From assembly GCA_039592335.1 (NCBI GenBank), contig JBDHBX010000008.1, positions 1 through 64,000 on the forward strand: 64,000 nt of DNA. The letters run 5' to 3'. Below the pieces are notes generated by a model. It ran no database searches and had not been told where the DNA came from. It saw only the letters and a program-made list of their open reading frames with translations. This document shows positions 7,530 through 16,466 of the stretch, piece after piece. The stretch comes from WVYX01 sp039592335 (GTDB lineage Bacteria > Gemmatimonadota > Gemmatimonadetes > Gemmatimonadales > GWC2-71-9). Positions within the stretch are counted from its first letter, which is position 1; the number at the start of each line of letters is the position of its first letter. The position numbers and the translations under genes were made by a program.

Positions 7530-9736
7530 CGAGCCCGAATTCCCTCCCGCATGAGCTCATACACCTCGGGGTTGAGATAGTACACCCGATCGAACGCCTC
7601 TCCCGTACGGCTGTCCTCGGCTCCGACCGCATCGAGGAACACCCTGCGGTACTGGCCGGCGAGCGTCGGGGCGTAGAAGTCGAGGATCAGGGCCCCGCAG
7701 CGCACCGCCGCGCGCCGCCTCAGATCCTCCAGGTCGGCGTCATCCACGGCATACCGAGCCAGCTGCTGGTCGTCGATCAGCAGGAAGCAGAGCTCCTTGA
7801 GGAAGGCAAACACCGTCGGCTCCGGCCGATCGGTGGACAGCGGCATCTGCACGGCCACCACCTGGTCCGTCGCGTTGAAGGCGTCGAACTCCACGATGCG
7901 CCCCTCGGGCCCAACCGGCGGCGACGGGAAGACGAGACCCGCCGTGAGCCGGCGGCGCTCCAGGTACCGTCCCAGCTGCGGAGCGAAGACCGAGTCCCAC
8001 ATCGCCTGGACGGCTTGGTAGCGGGGCTGTTGCTCCGCACTCATGTCGCGCCAGTAGTCCCGGAAGAAGATCTCCCACTCCTCTTCCACCGCCTCCAACA
8101 GGTCCTCGAGCAGCGATCGGGCGCCGCCCCGGAGGTTCTGGTCCAGGATCATCATGCCGATCTGATCCTGGCTGCCGACCTGCGGTCCGCCTCCGCTTGG
8201 CGGCTGTCCACCCGGTGGCCGCATTCCCCCACGCCCCGGCCGGGGCGCGTCGCCATCGACCACCATGCGCAGGGCCATGAACATCTCTTCCGGGTCGCTG
8301 TCGGGGAAGTAGAGCGGCACGAAGTGCAGCAGGTCGTAGCCCGTGCCTTCCCCGATGCCTTCGCGCAGCTGGACGGCGAGCGAGTCGAGCGCCGTGGGGT
8401 AGACGCCGCGCTCCAGCTTTGCCTCCCGCACCACATCAGCATACTCGGCACTATAGAGCCCGAGCGGTCCCGGCTGGTCGGCCGCGATCACCGCCAGCGC
8501 GTGGAACCAGAGGTCGACCTGGGGACGCTCGCGCACGATCCAGCGTCCCGGTCCGGCCCGAGCACCCGGTGCGGTCGGGGGAGGCGCACCGGGCTGCACC
8601 CCTGGTTGGATCGGTACGGCCCGCGCCGTGGGCGGCTGGGTGGGCTGCGCCACGACCTGTCGCGGGCCGATCTGCTCCTCCAGGGCCAAGACTACAGTGT
8701 TGTCGAGAGGATACGCCTCCTCGAACGTGACGTCGGGGGCGAGCCCTTGCAGCGCCACGGCGGCGGCGATCTGCGTTTCCTGATACGGCACGACCAGCGT
8801 CGGCTCGAGAGCGTCGAACAGCAGCGCGCCGCACCGGACCGCCGACCGGCTCGCCAGCTCGGGCGGCATCTCCTCGGCCCCCGTGGCACGCACCGCCTGT
8901 GGCACGACCGCGAAGCAGAGTTCGCGCACCACCCCGAACACCGTGGGATCGGGATCGCCCCCCGGGGGCGCCCACACCGCGACGACGTTGTCGAGGCGGC
9001 GGAACGCACTGCCCTGCTCCAGCCGGCCCTCCGGCCCGAGCGCCGGCGAGACCAGGATCGTCCCGGCGTCCAGTCGCCGTGGCTCGAGGAAAGGCTGCAG
9101 CGCCGGCTCCACCGTCTCGCTCCATGCGGCCTGGATCTCCGCATGGCGAGCCGTGTCGGCGGCGATCACCCGCTCCCAGTAGTCCTCGAAGAAGAGCTCC
9201 CATTCCTGCTCGAGCAGCTCGAGGAACCGCTCCAGGACCTCGCGGTGATCACCTTCCCGGAACATGCCGGCCGCCCAGCGGATGCCAGCCCGCGTGGTAG
9301 GACTGTAGACGTCCTCCTGCCGTAGCTCACGCTTGGCCACGGCAATGAGGGCGCGGAACATCTCGTCGAGGCTGGCGCCCGGGAAATGGAGCGGTGCGAA
9401 GTGGAGCGCGCCGAGCTCGGGCTCCTTCTCCATTTCCAGCAGGAGCTCCCCGGCGAGCGAGTCGAGGGGCGTAGGGTAGATCCCCAGCTCCCGCTTGGCC
9501 TGGCGGACCTGATCCACGTAGTCCGGGTGGTACAACTGGAACAGATCATCCATGCCGAAGCCCACCACAGCCAACCCGTGGAACCAGAGATCGGCCGCCC
9601 GATTGGAGCGTACCCGCCACCCCTGCTCAGCGGCTTGCTGGTCGGCGGTCACCTGCGCCACCGACGGGCTCGCCAGCACCGCGGAGCCCCCCAGGAGCAG
9701 GCCGATCAGTCCAGGAGTCGTAAAACCTCGCTTCAT
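7526..9736 (-). CDS. Secreted protein made of two tandem homologous halves, unknown function
   Basis: 736 residues with signal peptide MKRGFTTPGLIGLLLGGSAVLASPSVAQ. Two homologous units of about 330 residues follow, joined by a Pro-rich linker. Unit 1 has RAADLWFHGLAVVG, AKRELGIYPTPLDSLAGEL and LHFAPLHFPGASLDEMFRAL. Unit 2 has PQVDLWFHALAVIA, AKLERGVYPTALDSLAVQL and LHFVPLYFPDSDPEEMFMAL. Each ends in a region with E-L-C-F, R-R/S-A-V-R-C-G-A-L and two conserved Cys per unit. No known family is recognised. ATG 9736 is preferred over GTG 9757 because GGAAGG lies 7 bases before it. The gene is co-transcribed with the TonB-like gene, and a secreted localisation with internal duplication suggests a binding or surface role. 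Confidence 0.65.
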   Translation of the reverse strand: MKRGFTTPGLIGLLLGGSAVLASPSVAQVTADQQAAEQGWRVRSNRAADLWFHGLAVVGFGMDDLFQLYHPDYVDQVRQAKRELGIYPTPLDSLAGELLLEMEKEPELGALHFAPLHFPGASLDEMFRALIAVAKRELRQEDVYSPTTRAGIRWAAGMFREGDHREVLERFLELLEQEWELFFEDYWERVIAADTARHAEIQAAWSETVEPALQPFLEPRRLDAGTILVSPALGPEGRLEQGSAFRRLDNVVAVWAPPGGDPDPTVFGVVRELCFAVVPQAVRATGAEEMPPELASRSAVRCGALLFDALEPTLVVPYQETQIAAAVALQGLAPDVTFEEAYPLDNTVVLALEEQIGPRQVVAQPTQPPTARAVPIQPGVQPGAPPPTAPGARAGPGRWIVRERPQVDLWFHALAVIAADQPGPLGLYSAEYADVVREAKLERGVYPTALDSLAVQLREGIGEGTGYDLLHFVPLYFPDSDPEEMFMALRMVVDGDAPRPGRGGMRPPGGQPPSGGGPQVGSQDQIGMMILDQNLRGGARSLLEDLLEAVEEEWEIFFRDYWRDMSAEQQPRYQAVQAMWDSVFAPQLGRYLERRRLTAGLVFPSPPVGPEGRIVEFDAFNATDQVVAVQMPLSTDRPEPTVFAFLKELCFLLIDDQQLARYAVDDADLEDLRRRAAVRCGALILDFYAPTLAGQYRRVFLDAVGAEDSRTGEAFDRVYYLNPEVYELMREGIRAR

Positions 9737-9806
9737 CGCACCTTCCAAACCCTGCACCCCCTATCGGGGTTCCGTTTCGCCCAGAAAGACGCCCGTGCAA
9801 TCGTCA

Positions 9807-9835
9807 AGTATCGGTAGCCCCCGCCTCCCCGGCAA
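9807..9835 (-). promoter_or_regulatory. Candidate sigma-70-type promoter for the duplicated secreted protein
   Basis: On the minus strand TTGCCG (9830-9835) and GATACT (9807-9812) are separated by exactly 17 bases and lie about 70 bases upstream of the ATG at 9736. Matches to TTGACA/TATAAT are 4/6 each. The rest of the 167-base divergent gap (9737-9903) shows no gene. Confidence 0.35.
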
Positions 9836-9903
9836 CCCACGCACCTGTGCAAACTCCCGGGTCTCGATCGTCACCAGGAGTAGGACACATCTGCGAGGCG
9901 AGA

Positions 9904-12111
9904 ATGAAGACGTTCACGGCAGCCCTGGTGGCGAGTTTGCTGGCCTCCCCCCTGCTGGCGCAGGGGTGGATCGAGCCGGTACCCGGCACCGACCCGGCGT
10001 TTGGGGTCATCAAGGTCCGCACCGCCGTTTCCGTGCGGGTGACCGGTCGAATCGCGCTGGTCGAGGTCGAGGAGTGGTTCCGCAACGACGGCGGTGGGCT
10101 CGGGGAGGGCGACTACCTCTATCCGCTCCCCGGCGAGGCAGTGTTCAGCAACTTCTCCCTGTTCCAGGGCGACCTGGAGCTGCGGGGGGAGACGATGAAC
10201 GCCACCGAGGCACGGGCGATCTATGAGGAGATCGTCCGCCGCAAGCGCGATCCGGCGCTGATCGAGCTGGCCGGGCACGGTCTCGTGCGGGCCCGCGTGT
10301 TCCCCATCAACGCCGGGGAGACACGCAAGATCACGCTGCGCTACACCCAGATCATGGAGCGGGCCGGCGACGCCCTGCAGTTCCGCTACGCCGCCGGTGG
10401 CCGCTTCGGCCGGCGGGTCAGCGGCGAGCACACCGCGGTGACGCAGCCGCGCCCCGAAGACGCCCCGCTCACGTTCACGCTGGTGGCCGACAGCGGTCGT
10501 GCCTACGGGGACCCGTTCTCCCCCACACACGCGTTGGACGTGACCCGCGAGCGCGGACGGCTCACCGTGCGGCCCGAGAACGAACTGCGCGGGGACTTCG
10601 TCGTGTTCCTCCCCATGGCCCGGGGGTTGGTGGGGATCACGCTCGTCACCCACAAGCCGGCCGGCGAGGACGGCTACTTCATGCTGACGCTCTCGCCCGG
10701 CCGTGCGGACGGCACCAGCCTGCCCCGCGACCTGACCGTCGTGCTCGACGTGTCGGGCTCCATGTCGGGCAGCAAGATCGAGCAGGCGAAGGCGGCGCTG
10801 CGCCAGCTGCTGGGCACGCTGGATCGCGAGGACCGCTTCCGGCTGCTGTCGTTCAGCAACGGCGTGACCGCCTACCGCTCCACGTGGGCGGAGCCGACCG
10901 GCCCTGAGCTGCGCGACGCGCACGCCTGGATCGACCGGCTCGACGCCGACGGCGGCACCAACATCGCCGGAGCGCTGGACGAGGCCTTCCGGCTCGACAG
11001 CCCCGAGGCACGCCTGCCCATCGTGGTGTTCCTGACCGATGGGTTGCCCTCCGTGGGCGAGCAGAACCCCGAGCGCATCGCGCGACAGGCCGAGCAGCGT
11101 CGCGGGCGCGCCCGCGTGTTCGCCTTCGGCGTGGGGTACGACGTCAACACCTACTTGCTCGACCGCCTGTCGGCGGCCGGGCGGGGCGCTACCCAGTACG
11201 TGCAGCCCGGTGAAGACGTGGAGCAGGCGCTCAGCGTGCTGGCTGCGAAGATCCAGCACCCGGTGTTGACCGACCTGGCGCTGGGCGACGCGCCGGTGGA
11301 GTTGGAGGAGATCTACCCCGGGACCCTGCCCGACCTGTTCGCGGGCGAGGAACTGGTGGTGTTCGGGCGGTACCGCGCCTCCGCTCGCGAACGCAGCGGC
11401 GCCATCACAGTCACGGGCCGCCGGAACCGGCGCACGGAGCGGTACGCCACGGACGCCGCGTTCCCGGACCACGCCACGGGGAACGAGTTCATCCCCCGGT
11501 TGTGGGCGTCCCGCAAGATCGGGTTCCTGACGCAGCAGGTCCGCCTCAACGGCTCGAACGAGGAGCTGGTGGAGGAGATCCGCCGCACCGCGCTGCGCTA
11601 CGGCCTGTTGAGCGAGTACACCTCGTACCTGGTTCAGGAGCCCGAGGACATCGCGGTGCGCCGGGACGCGCGCGGACGCGGGCAGGCGATGAACACCCCT
11701 GCCGCCGCTCCCGTACAGTCGGGCGCAGGCGCCGTGGTCGCCGCCGAGCAGTCCCGCATGAAGCGGGAGGCGAAGTCGGCGGTGGACCTGGAGGAGATGG
11801 AAGACGCCTTCTTCGCGCGCGGCCACATCGGTCAGCAGCGTCACGTGGCCGGCCGCCTGTTCGCGCAGCAGGAGGGCGTGTGGACCGATCTCATGCATGC
11901 CGACTCGGTTCGCACCGTGGCGATCGCCCCGTACAGCGAGGCGTACTTCGCGCTCCTCGGTATGGCACCCGAGCTGGAGCCCTACTTCCGGGAGTTCGAG
12001 GAGATGCTGATCGCCGGCGAGCAGGTGAGCATCCGCATCGCGGACGACGGCGCAGAGACCATGTCGACGCGCGAGCTGGAGCGCCTAGTGCGCGACTTCC
12101 GCGCGCGGTAA
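9904..12111 (+). CDS. Secreted VIT and VWA domain protein
   Basis: 735 residues with signal peptide MKTFTAALVASLLASPLLAQ. Residues about 25-150 form a VIT (vault/inter-alpha-trypsin) domain, with YLYPLPGEAVFSNF, AIYEEIVRRKRDPALIE and RVFPINAGETRKITLRY. Residues about 270-440 form a von Willebrand A domain with an intact MIDAS: DVSGSMSGSK, a conserved Thr in GGTNIAGAL, and FLTDGLPS. The C-terminal 230 residues are unclassified and lack a sortase signal or membrane anchor. It resembles inter-alpha-trypsin-inhibitor heavy-chain-like bacterial proteins, but without the sortase neighbours of the marine sortase-target group. An ECF sigma factor and an anti-sigma factor follow directly. A GAGGCGAG lies just before the ATG. 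Confidence 0.85.
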   Translation: MKTFTAALVASLLASPLLAQGWIEPVPGTDPAFGVIKVRTAVSVRVTGRIALVEVEEWFRNDGGGLGEGDYLYPLPGEAVFSNFSLFQGDLELRGETMNATEARAIYEEIVRRKRDPALIELAGHGLVRARVFPINAGETRKITLRYTQIMERAGDALQFRYAAGGRFGRRVSGEHTAVTQPRPEDAPLTFTLVADSGRAYGDPFSPTHALDVTRERGRLTVRPENELRGDFVVFLPMARGLVGITLVTHKPAGEDGYFMLTLSPGRADGTSLPRDLTVVLDVSGSMSGSKIEQAKAALRQLLGTLDREDRFRLLSFSNGVTAYRSTWAEPTGPELRDAHAWIDRLDADGGTNIAGALDEAFRLDSPEARLPIVVFLTDGLPSVGEQNPERIARQAEQRRGRARVFAFGVGYDVNTYLLDRLSAAGRGATQYVQPGEDVEQALSVLAAKIQHPVLTDLALGDAPVELEEIYPGTLPDLFAGEELVVFGRYRASARERSGAITVTGRRNRRTERYATDAAFPDHATGNEFIPRLWASRKIGFLTQQVRLNGSNEELVEEIRRTALRYGLLSEYTSYLVQEPEDIAVRRDARGRGQAMNTPAAAPVQSGAGAVVAAEQSRMKREAKSAVDLEEMEDAFFARGHIGQQRHVAGRLFAQQEGVWTDLMHADSVRTVAIAPYSEAYFALLGMAPELEPYFREFEEMLIAGEQVSIRIADDGAETMSTRELERLVRDFRAR

Positions 12112-12114
12112 ACT
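12109..12114 (+). promoter_or_regulatory. Candidate -10 box TAAACT of the ECF sigma gene
   Basis: TAAACT includes the TAA stop of the preceding gene and ends 7 bases before the GTG at 12122. No Shine-Dalgarno sequence is visible in between. This would give a leaderless sigma-factor transcript in addition to read-through from the VIT/VWA gene. Confidence 0.35.
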
Positions 12115-12121
12115 GGACGAC

Positions 12122-12625
12122 GTGAGCGTCGACTGGGCGGAAGTGTACCGAACCACCTTCGAGGACCTGGTCCGCTTCCTGCACCGCAAGGTGTGGGATG
12201 CGGACCGGGCGAAGGACCTGGCACAGGAGGTATTCGTGCGCGCGCTCGACCACGAGCCCGAGAATCCCAAGGCCTGGCTCTTCACCGTGGCGGGGAACAT
12301 CGCCCGGGACGAGGCGCGCTCGGAGATCCGTCGCCGCAAGCACCTCACACTCCTCAAGTCGGAGGCAGCCGGCCAAACGGCTCCCGACCCAACCGAGGAG
12401 CTGGAGCGCGAGCAACGCATGGCGCTGGTGCGGCAGGCGCTGGACCGGTTGAGCGAGCGGGATCGGGACGTGCTGCTCCTGTGGGACGCGGGGCTCAACT
12501 ACGACGAGATCGCCGCAGACACCGGCCTCTCGAAGGGAGCCGTCGGCACCACGCTGGCACGCGCGCGTCGCCGCCTGGTAGAAGCGTACGACGCGCTGGA
12601 GGAGAGAGATGTCGCACATCGATGA
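12122..12625 (+). CDS. ECF-type RNA polymerase sigma factor
   Basis: 167 residues. Region 2 covers residues about 5-70 (TFEDLVRFLHRKVWD, AKDLAQEVFVRAL, AWLFTVAGNIARDEARSE). Region 4 covers about 100-160 (ALDRLSERDRDVLLLWDAGLNYDEIAADTGLSKGAVGT with a helix-turn-helix, then TLARARRRLVEAY). This is the two-domain extracytoplasmic-function architecture; no region 1 or 3 is present. It starts with GTG 10 bases after the VIT/VWA stop and overlaps the anti-sigma gene by 17 bases. Regulation by the membrane anti-sigma factor encoded next is expected, and autoregulation is common in such pairs. Confidence 0.9.
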   Translation: MSVDWAEVYRTTFEDLVRFLHRKVWDADRAKDLAQEVFVRALDHEPENPKAWLFTVAGNIARDEARSEIRRRKHLTLLKSEAAGQTAPDPTEELEREQRMALVRQALDRLSERDRDVLLLWDAGLNYDEIAADTGLSKGAVGTTLARARRRLVEAYDALEERDVAHR

Positions 12626-13811
12626 AGGACTCCTGCACGCCTACCTCGACGGCGAGACCGCCGGGGCGGAGCGGTCCGGACTCGAGCAGCACGTGGCCGG
12701 CTGCGCCGAGTGCCGCGCCCGGCTGGAAGAGGCGCGTGCGCTGCGGGACCGCAGCACAGGAATCCTGAGCGGCTCCGGACCCGCCACGGTCACACCCCCA
12801 CCGTTCGAGGAGGTGGTGGCGCGCTCCCGCAGTGTCGAGGCGCGGCGGCGCGTATTCCGCCTGAACCGGCTCACCACCCTGGGATGGGCCGCGACCCTCG
12901 TGATCGCCGTGGGCGTGGGCTGGATCGCCCGGGGCACGCTGGGAATCGGCGAGCGAGCCACACAGCAGCCCGGCGTCGCCGCAGTGGATAGCGCCGCCCC
13001 CCACTTGGCCGAGCAGATCGCCGAGCCCGAGTCGGGTGCGGGCACGGCTGAGCGCACGCTGGCACAAGCCCCGATGCGCGAGAGCACTGAGGAATCCGGG
13101 CGTGCGCAGCGGCGTGACGAGCCGGCACCCCCGGCCGCGCTCAAGTCGGAGGTCGCGCCGGCCGAGGAGGAGCCGGCCGACTATCGCCCGGAGGCCGAGG
13201 AAGCGCGAGCGAAGATGGCACAGGCCGACGTGGAGCGGCAACCTGCCGCCGGCGTCGCCGCCCCCGCAACCCCGGCTGCCGGCGAGGCGCGCGCGAGAGG
13301 GGCGCTCGCCCAGGCGGACTCGGTGGAGTCCACTCCCGACGAGAGAAAGGCGGGGGTGGAGGCGGACGTCCAGGTAGTGGTGCAGGAGGCGGCCGCCGAG
13401 GACGCATTTGCCGCCCGGCGCCAAGTGGATCTGGACGCGCTGATCGGCACGGCGGGGGAAGCCGGGGCGTGGCGTGTGGTCGACGAGCCCACCGCACGCG
13501 ATCGGCTGGGTGGACCGATCGCACGGCTGCCCAACGCCGCCGTCGAGGCGTACCTCATACCGGCCGATTCGGAGAGGCCCGCCGTTCAGGTGGTGCAACG
13601 CCTCGAGTCGGGTGACGTCGTGGTGTTGGCGCAGGAGCTGGCGGACGATCCCGCAGAGGAGGGGGTGGGCGCGCGCGACGAGCTGATGGCGATGAACGAG
13701 CCCTTCTCGGACGCGGCGGCGGCGCGCGTGCGCCGCGGAGATTACATGATCACACTCCGGGGGAGACTGCCAGTTGACTCCCTCCGGGCGTTGCTCGAGA
13801 CGCTGCCCTAG
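12609..13811 (+). CDS. Membrane anti-sigma factor with zinc-binding N-domain
   Basis: 400 residues. The N-terminal 45 residues include LLHAYLDGE and HVAGCAEC, the H-x3-C-x2-C zinc anti-sigma (zf-HC2/ASD) signature that traps ECF sigma factors. One membrane helix lies near residues 96-114 (LGWAATLVIAVGVGWIA). The remaining about 285 residues are predicted outside the membrane. They begin with a long Ala/Glu/Pro-rich region and end in a folded-looking part with no recognised family, which presumably senses the signal. The gene overlaps the sigma gene by 17 bases. Its TAG stop shares a CTAG with the stop of the convergent xdhC-like gene. Confidence 0.85.
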   Translation: MSHIDEGLLHAYLDGETAGAERSGLEQHVAGCAECRARLEEARALRDRSTGILSGSGPATVTPPPFEEVVARSRSVEARRRVFRLNRLTTLGWAATLVIAVGVGWIARGTLGIGERATQQPGVAAVDSAAPHLAEQIAEPESGAGTAERTLAQAPMRESTEESGRAQRRDEPAPPAALKSEVAPAEEEPADYRPEAEEARAKMAQADVERQPAAGVAAPATPAAGEARARGALAQADSVESTPDERKAGVEADVQVVVQEAAAEDAFAARRQVDLDALIGTAGEAGAWRVVDEPTARDRLGGPIARLPNAAVEAYLIPADSERPAVQVVQRLESGDVVVLAQELADDPAEEGVGARDELMAMNEPFSDAAAARVRRGDYMITLRGRLPVDSLRALLETLP

Positions 13812-14842
13812 CGCGCCGTCTCTCCCGTCCGGCGCACCCTGATCAGCTCGGCGACCACCGACACGGCGATCTCCGCAGGGGTGTCGGCCCCGATGGCCTC
13901 ACCGATCGGCACCCGCACGCGCTCCAACGCCCCGCGTGGCACCCCGGCCTGCTGCAACGCCTCGAAGATCACCGCCCGCTTGCGCATGCTGCCCAGCATC
14001 CCGACATAGCGTGCCGAGGAGCCCGCCGTCCGTTCCACGATCTCCGCGTCGTAGCTGTGTCCGCGTGTGGTCGCCAGCACGTAATCGTCGGTGTCGAGGG
14101 TGAGCCGGTCGAGCACCGACCGGAAGTCGTCCGCGATCACCTCGTGCGCCCACGGTACGCGCTCGGGATCCGCGAACTCCCCGCGATCGTCGGTGATCAG
14201 CACGTAGAACCCGGCCCCGGCCGCAGCCTTGGCGATCTCCCGACCCACGTACCCGGCCCCGAAGATGATCACGCGCGGCACCCGCTCGAGCGGTTCGACC
14301 AGCGCACCGAGTGCTTCGTCGATCCTCGCGGCGGCGCGAGACGGCGAGACGGCGGGCTCCACTCCAGTCTCGAACGGGGCACCCACGTGAATCACGTCGT
14401 CGCCGATGCGGGCCTGCTTGCGGGGGCCGCCACTCCAATCCACCGCGGTCAGGATGGTCCCCGAGACTCGGCGGTCGGCCGCGACGGCCAGCGCGCCGTA
14501 CAGCGCCGCCATCTCGGGTGTGGCCACGATGGGCTCGAGAAAGAGCTCTACGGTGCCGCCGCACGAGAGCCCTACATCGCCCGCCAGATCGGCGTTGAGC
14601 GTGTGCCGCGCAAAGCTCGGGGCGCCGCTCTCGGCCGCGGCGAGCGCCTGCTCGGCTACGTCGGCCTCGGTGCAGCCACCACCCACGGTGCCCCAGCAGC
14701 GACCATCGGCCGCCACCACGAGCTTCGCGTCGCGCGCCATCGGCAGCGAGCCGCGCTGGCTGGACACGGTGGCCATCGCGCCGGCGAGACCAGCTTCCGC
14801 CAGTGCACAGGCGGCGTGCCATACGGCGGCGCGCTCACTCAC
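13808..14842 (-). CDS. XdhC/CoxI family protein
   Basis: 344 residues. The N-terminal XdhC-CoxI domain has AMATVSSQRGSLPMARDAKL and GTVGGGCTEADV. The C-terminal Rossmann domain begins VIIFGAGYVGREIAKAAAGAGF near residue 190 and runs through FADPERVP and TRGHSYDAE. XdhC proteins bind molybdenum cofactor, promote its sulfuration and insert it into xanthine dehydrogenase-type enzymes; no such enzyme is in the window. The GTG start overlaps the stop of the AhpD-like gene (GTGA), placing it at the end of the Alternative Complex III operon. A role in that complex is unexpected, because ActB is thought to lack molybdenum. It converges on the anti-sigma gene with a 4-base overlap. Confidence 0.85.
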   Translation of the reverse strand: MSERAAVWHAACALAEAGLAGAMATVSSQRGSLPMARDAKLVVAADGRCWGTVGGGCTEADVAEQALAAAESGAPSFARHTLNADLAGDVGLSCGGTVELFLEPIVATPEMAALYGALAVAADRRVSGTILTAVDWSGGPRKQARIGDDVIHVGAPFETGVEPAVSPSRAAARIDEALGALVEPLERVPRVIIFGAGYVGREIAKAAAGAGFYVLITDDRGEFADPERVPWAHEVIADDFRSVLDRLTLDTDDYVLATTRGHSYDAEIVERTAGSSARYVGMLGSMRKRAVIFEALQQAGVPRGALERVRVPIGEAIGADTPAEIAVSVVAELIRVRRTGETAR

Positions 14843-15177
14843 GACGCCGGCAATTCCCCGAGCGTGGCCACCGCCCGGCGCAGATGGGGGACCACGATCG
14901 ACCCACCGACCACCAGGGCGACGGAGAACGCCTCGAACAGCTGCTCATCGCTCGCGCCTTCCTCGCGGCAGCGAATCAGATGGTAGGTGATGCAGTCGTC
15001 GCATCGCAGCACCATGGAGGCCGTGAGGCCCATCAGCTCCTTCGTCTTGGCGTCCAGCGTGCCCGGCTCATAGGTACGCGAATCCAGGGCGAAGAACCGG
15101 TTGATGGTGAGGTTCCCCGCCTCGTGGATGGCGGCGTTCATCTTCTCGCGGAAGTGGCGGAAGGCTTCGAGACTCAT
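14839..15177 (-). CDS. Carboxymuconolactone decarboxylase / AhpD-like protein
   Basis: 112 residues. The CMD-family core TKELMGLTASMVLRCDDCITYH contains the CxxC pair (residues about 59-62) and a His three residues after it, which in AhpD-type members form a redox or proton-relay site. The tail FEAFSVALVVGGSIVVPHLRRA is also typical. The function is probably a thiol-dependent peroxidase-like or decarboxylase-like reaction. ATG 15177 has a GAAGG about 9 bases upstream; earlier in-frame codons lie in the short gap after actF. The gene is coupled to xdhC by GTGA, and lies 32 bases after actF. Confidence 0.85.
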   Translation of the reverse strand: MSLEAFRHFREKMNAAIHEAGNLTINRFFALDSRTYEPGTLDAKTKELMGLTASMVLRCDDCITYHLIRCREEGASDEQLFEAFSVALVVGGSIVVPHLRRAVATLGELPAS

Positions 15178-15209
15178 GGGATCAACCTTCACCGAATCGC
15201 CGTGAGCGG

Positions 15210-16466
15210 CTAGTGGTGGCCGGTGGCCTCCGCCTTGGCCGTGAGCCTCGGGCTCACCATCGGGAAGGTGCGCGCGAACAGGCCGTACGCCAACAGGAAC
15301 AGCCCCAGAAAGCCGAGCGAGATGCCGATTTCCGGCACCCCGATCTGGGGTGCGTGCTCTGTGAGCGACGGCTGCACCAGCAGGTTGCGCTCCAGCCACA
15401 CGCCGAGGAAGCTGATCAGCAGGAAGAGGGTGAACGTGAACACCGTCACCTTCGACTTCACCCAGATCAGGCCCCAGAAGGGGATGAGGAACACCATCGC
15501 TCCCACCAGGATCGAGACGGACTGCCAGTCGCCCCACAACCGGTAGAAGAGGAAGGACGTCTCCTCCCGCAGGTTGCCGTACCAGATCACGAGCACCTGG
15601 CTGAACACCAGATAGGCCCAAAAGACGGAGAAGCCGAAGACCAGCTTGCCCAGGTCGTGGAACTGCTCGCGGCCGATCACGTCGCGCAGCCCAAGGCACC
15701 GCCGCCAATAGACCATCATCAGCCCCAGCATCGTGAGCCCGGTGAGGACCGCCCCCATGAAGAAGAAGGCACCGAAGAGACTGCTGATCCAGTACGGGGC
15801 GAGCGACATCACGAGGTCGAACGCGATGAGGGAGAAGAGCCAGGCGTACAGCAGGCAGAGGGCCACGGCCAGACGGGTGAGCCGCTGCTCGTTCCTTCGC
15901 TCCTCGGCCGGCAGCCCGGTGTAGCCCGCCGCGATGCGATCGTACAGCGCCCGCTTCCACCCGGTCACCTGGCCTCGCAGCTCCGCCACGTCCGGCTTGA
16001 CGTCGTGATACACAAACGCGACGGCCACACCCAGGAGCACGAGGAGGGAGGCCAAATCCCGCCAGAAGACCCACGACACGGTGAGCCACTGGCCGCGCGC
16101 CGGCGTGGGGTGCTCGATCCACGGGAACAGCTCGTGCCGTCCGACAAACAAGAGCAGGAAACACACGAGCGCGACGGGGAGGAAGGCCACCGCCGCTTCG
16201 GCGAACCGGATGATCGGTCCCGACCAGACGCCCTTGGTGATCTTCTGCGTGGCAGCGAACACGGTGGAGCCCAGGGCAACGCCCGTGAAAAACAGGAAGT
16301 TCACGTGGAACATGCGCCAGGCACGCCCCGGATCGTCACCCATGGCGAGCGTCACGAACATGCCCAGTCCGAGCACCGCGAGCACGGTGCCCAGCAGGAG
16401 CATCCCACGGGCCGGCGCGTTCGCGCCCCGCTCGTACAGCTCGTCGTTTGCGGTGCCCGCGCTCAT
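15210..16466 (-). CDS. actF: Alternative Complex III subunit ActF (NrfD-like membrane protein)
   Basis: A 418-residue polytopic membrane protein with about ten hydrophobic segments, including ALGSTVFAATQKITKGVW and WLFSLIAFDLVMSLAPYW. It belongs to the NrfD/PsrC-like family. ActF and ActC form the quinol-binding membrane part of quinol:cytochrome c oxidoreductase. Placement as the last act gene directly after the monohaem cytochrome matches the canonical actABCDEF order. ATG 16466 overlaps the actE stop (ATGA, 16463-16466). The His-rich C-terminus (EATGHH) is unremarkable. Confidence 0.9.
   Translation of the reverse strand: MSAGTANDELYERGANAPARGMLLLGTVLAVLGLGMFVTLAMGDDPGRAWRMFHVNFLFFTGVALGSTVFAATQKITKGVWSGPIIRFAEAAVAFLPVALVCFLLLFVGRHELFPWIEHPTPARGQWLTVSWVFWRDLASLLVLLGVAVAFVYHDVKPDVAELRGQVTGWKRALYDRIAAGYTGLPAEERRNEQRLTRLAVALCLLYAWLFSLIAFDLVMSLAPYWISSLFGAFFFMGAVLTGLTMLGLMMVYWRRCLGLRDVIGREQFHDLGKLVFGFSVFWAYLVFSQVLVIWYGNLREETSFLFYRLWGDWQSVSILVGAMVFLIPFWGLIWVKSKVTVFTFTLFLLISFLGVWLERNLLVQPSLTEHAPQIGVPEIGISLGFLGLFLLAYGLFARTFPMVSPRLTAKAEATGHH

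Noticed and set aside
7442..9325. Plus-strand open frame of 627 codons opposite the duplicated secreted protein
   Set aside because: The minus strand shows a signal peptide, ribosome site and internal homology; the plus product shows none.
9871..11898. Minus-strand open frame of 675 codons opposite the VIT/VWA gene
   Set aside because: The plus strand encodes recognisable VIT and VWA domains; the antisense product is compositionally biased.
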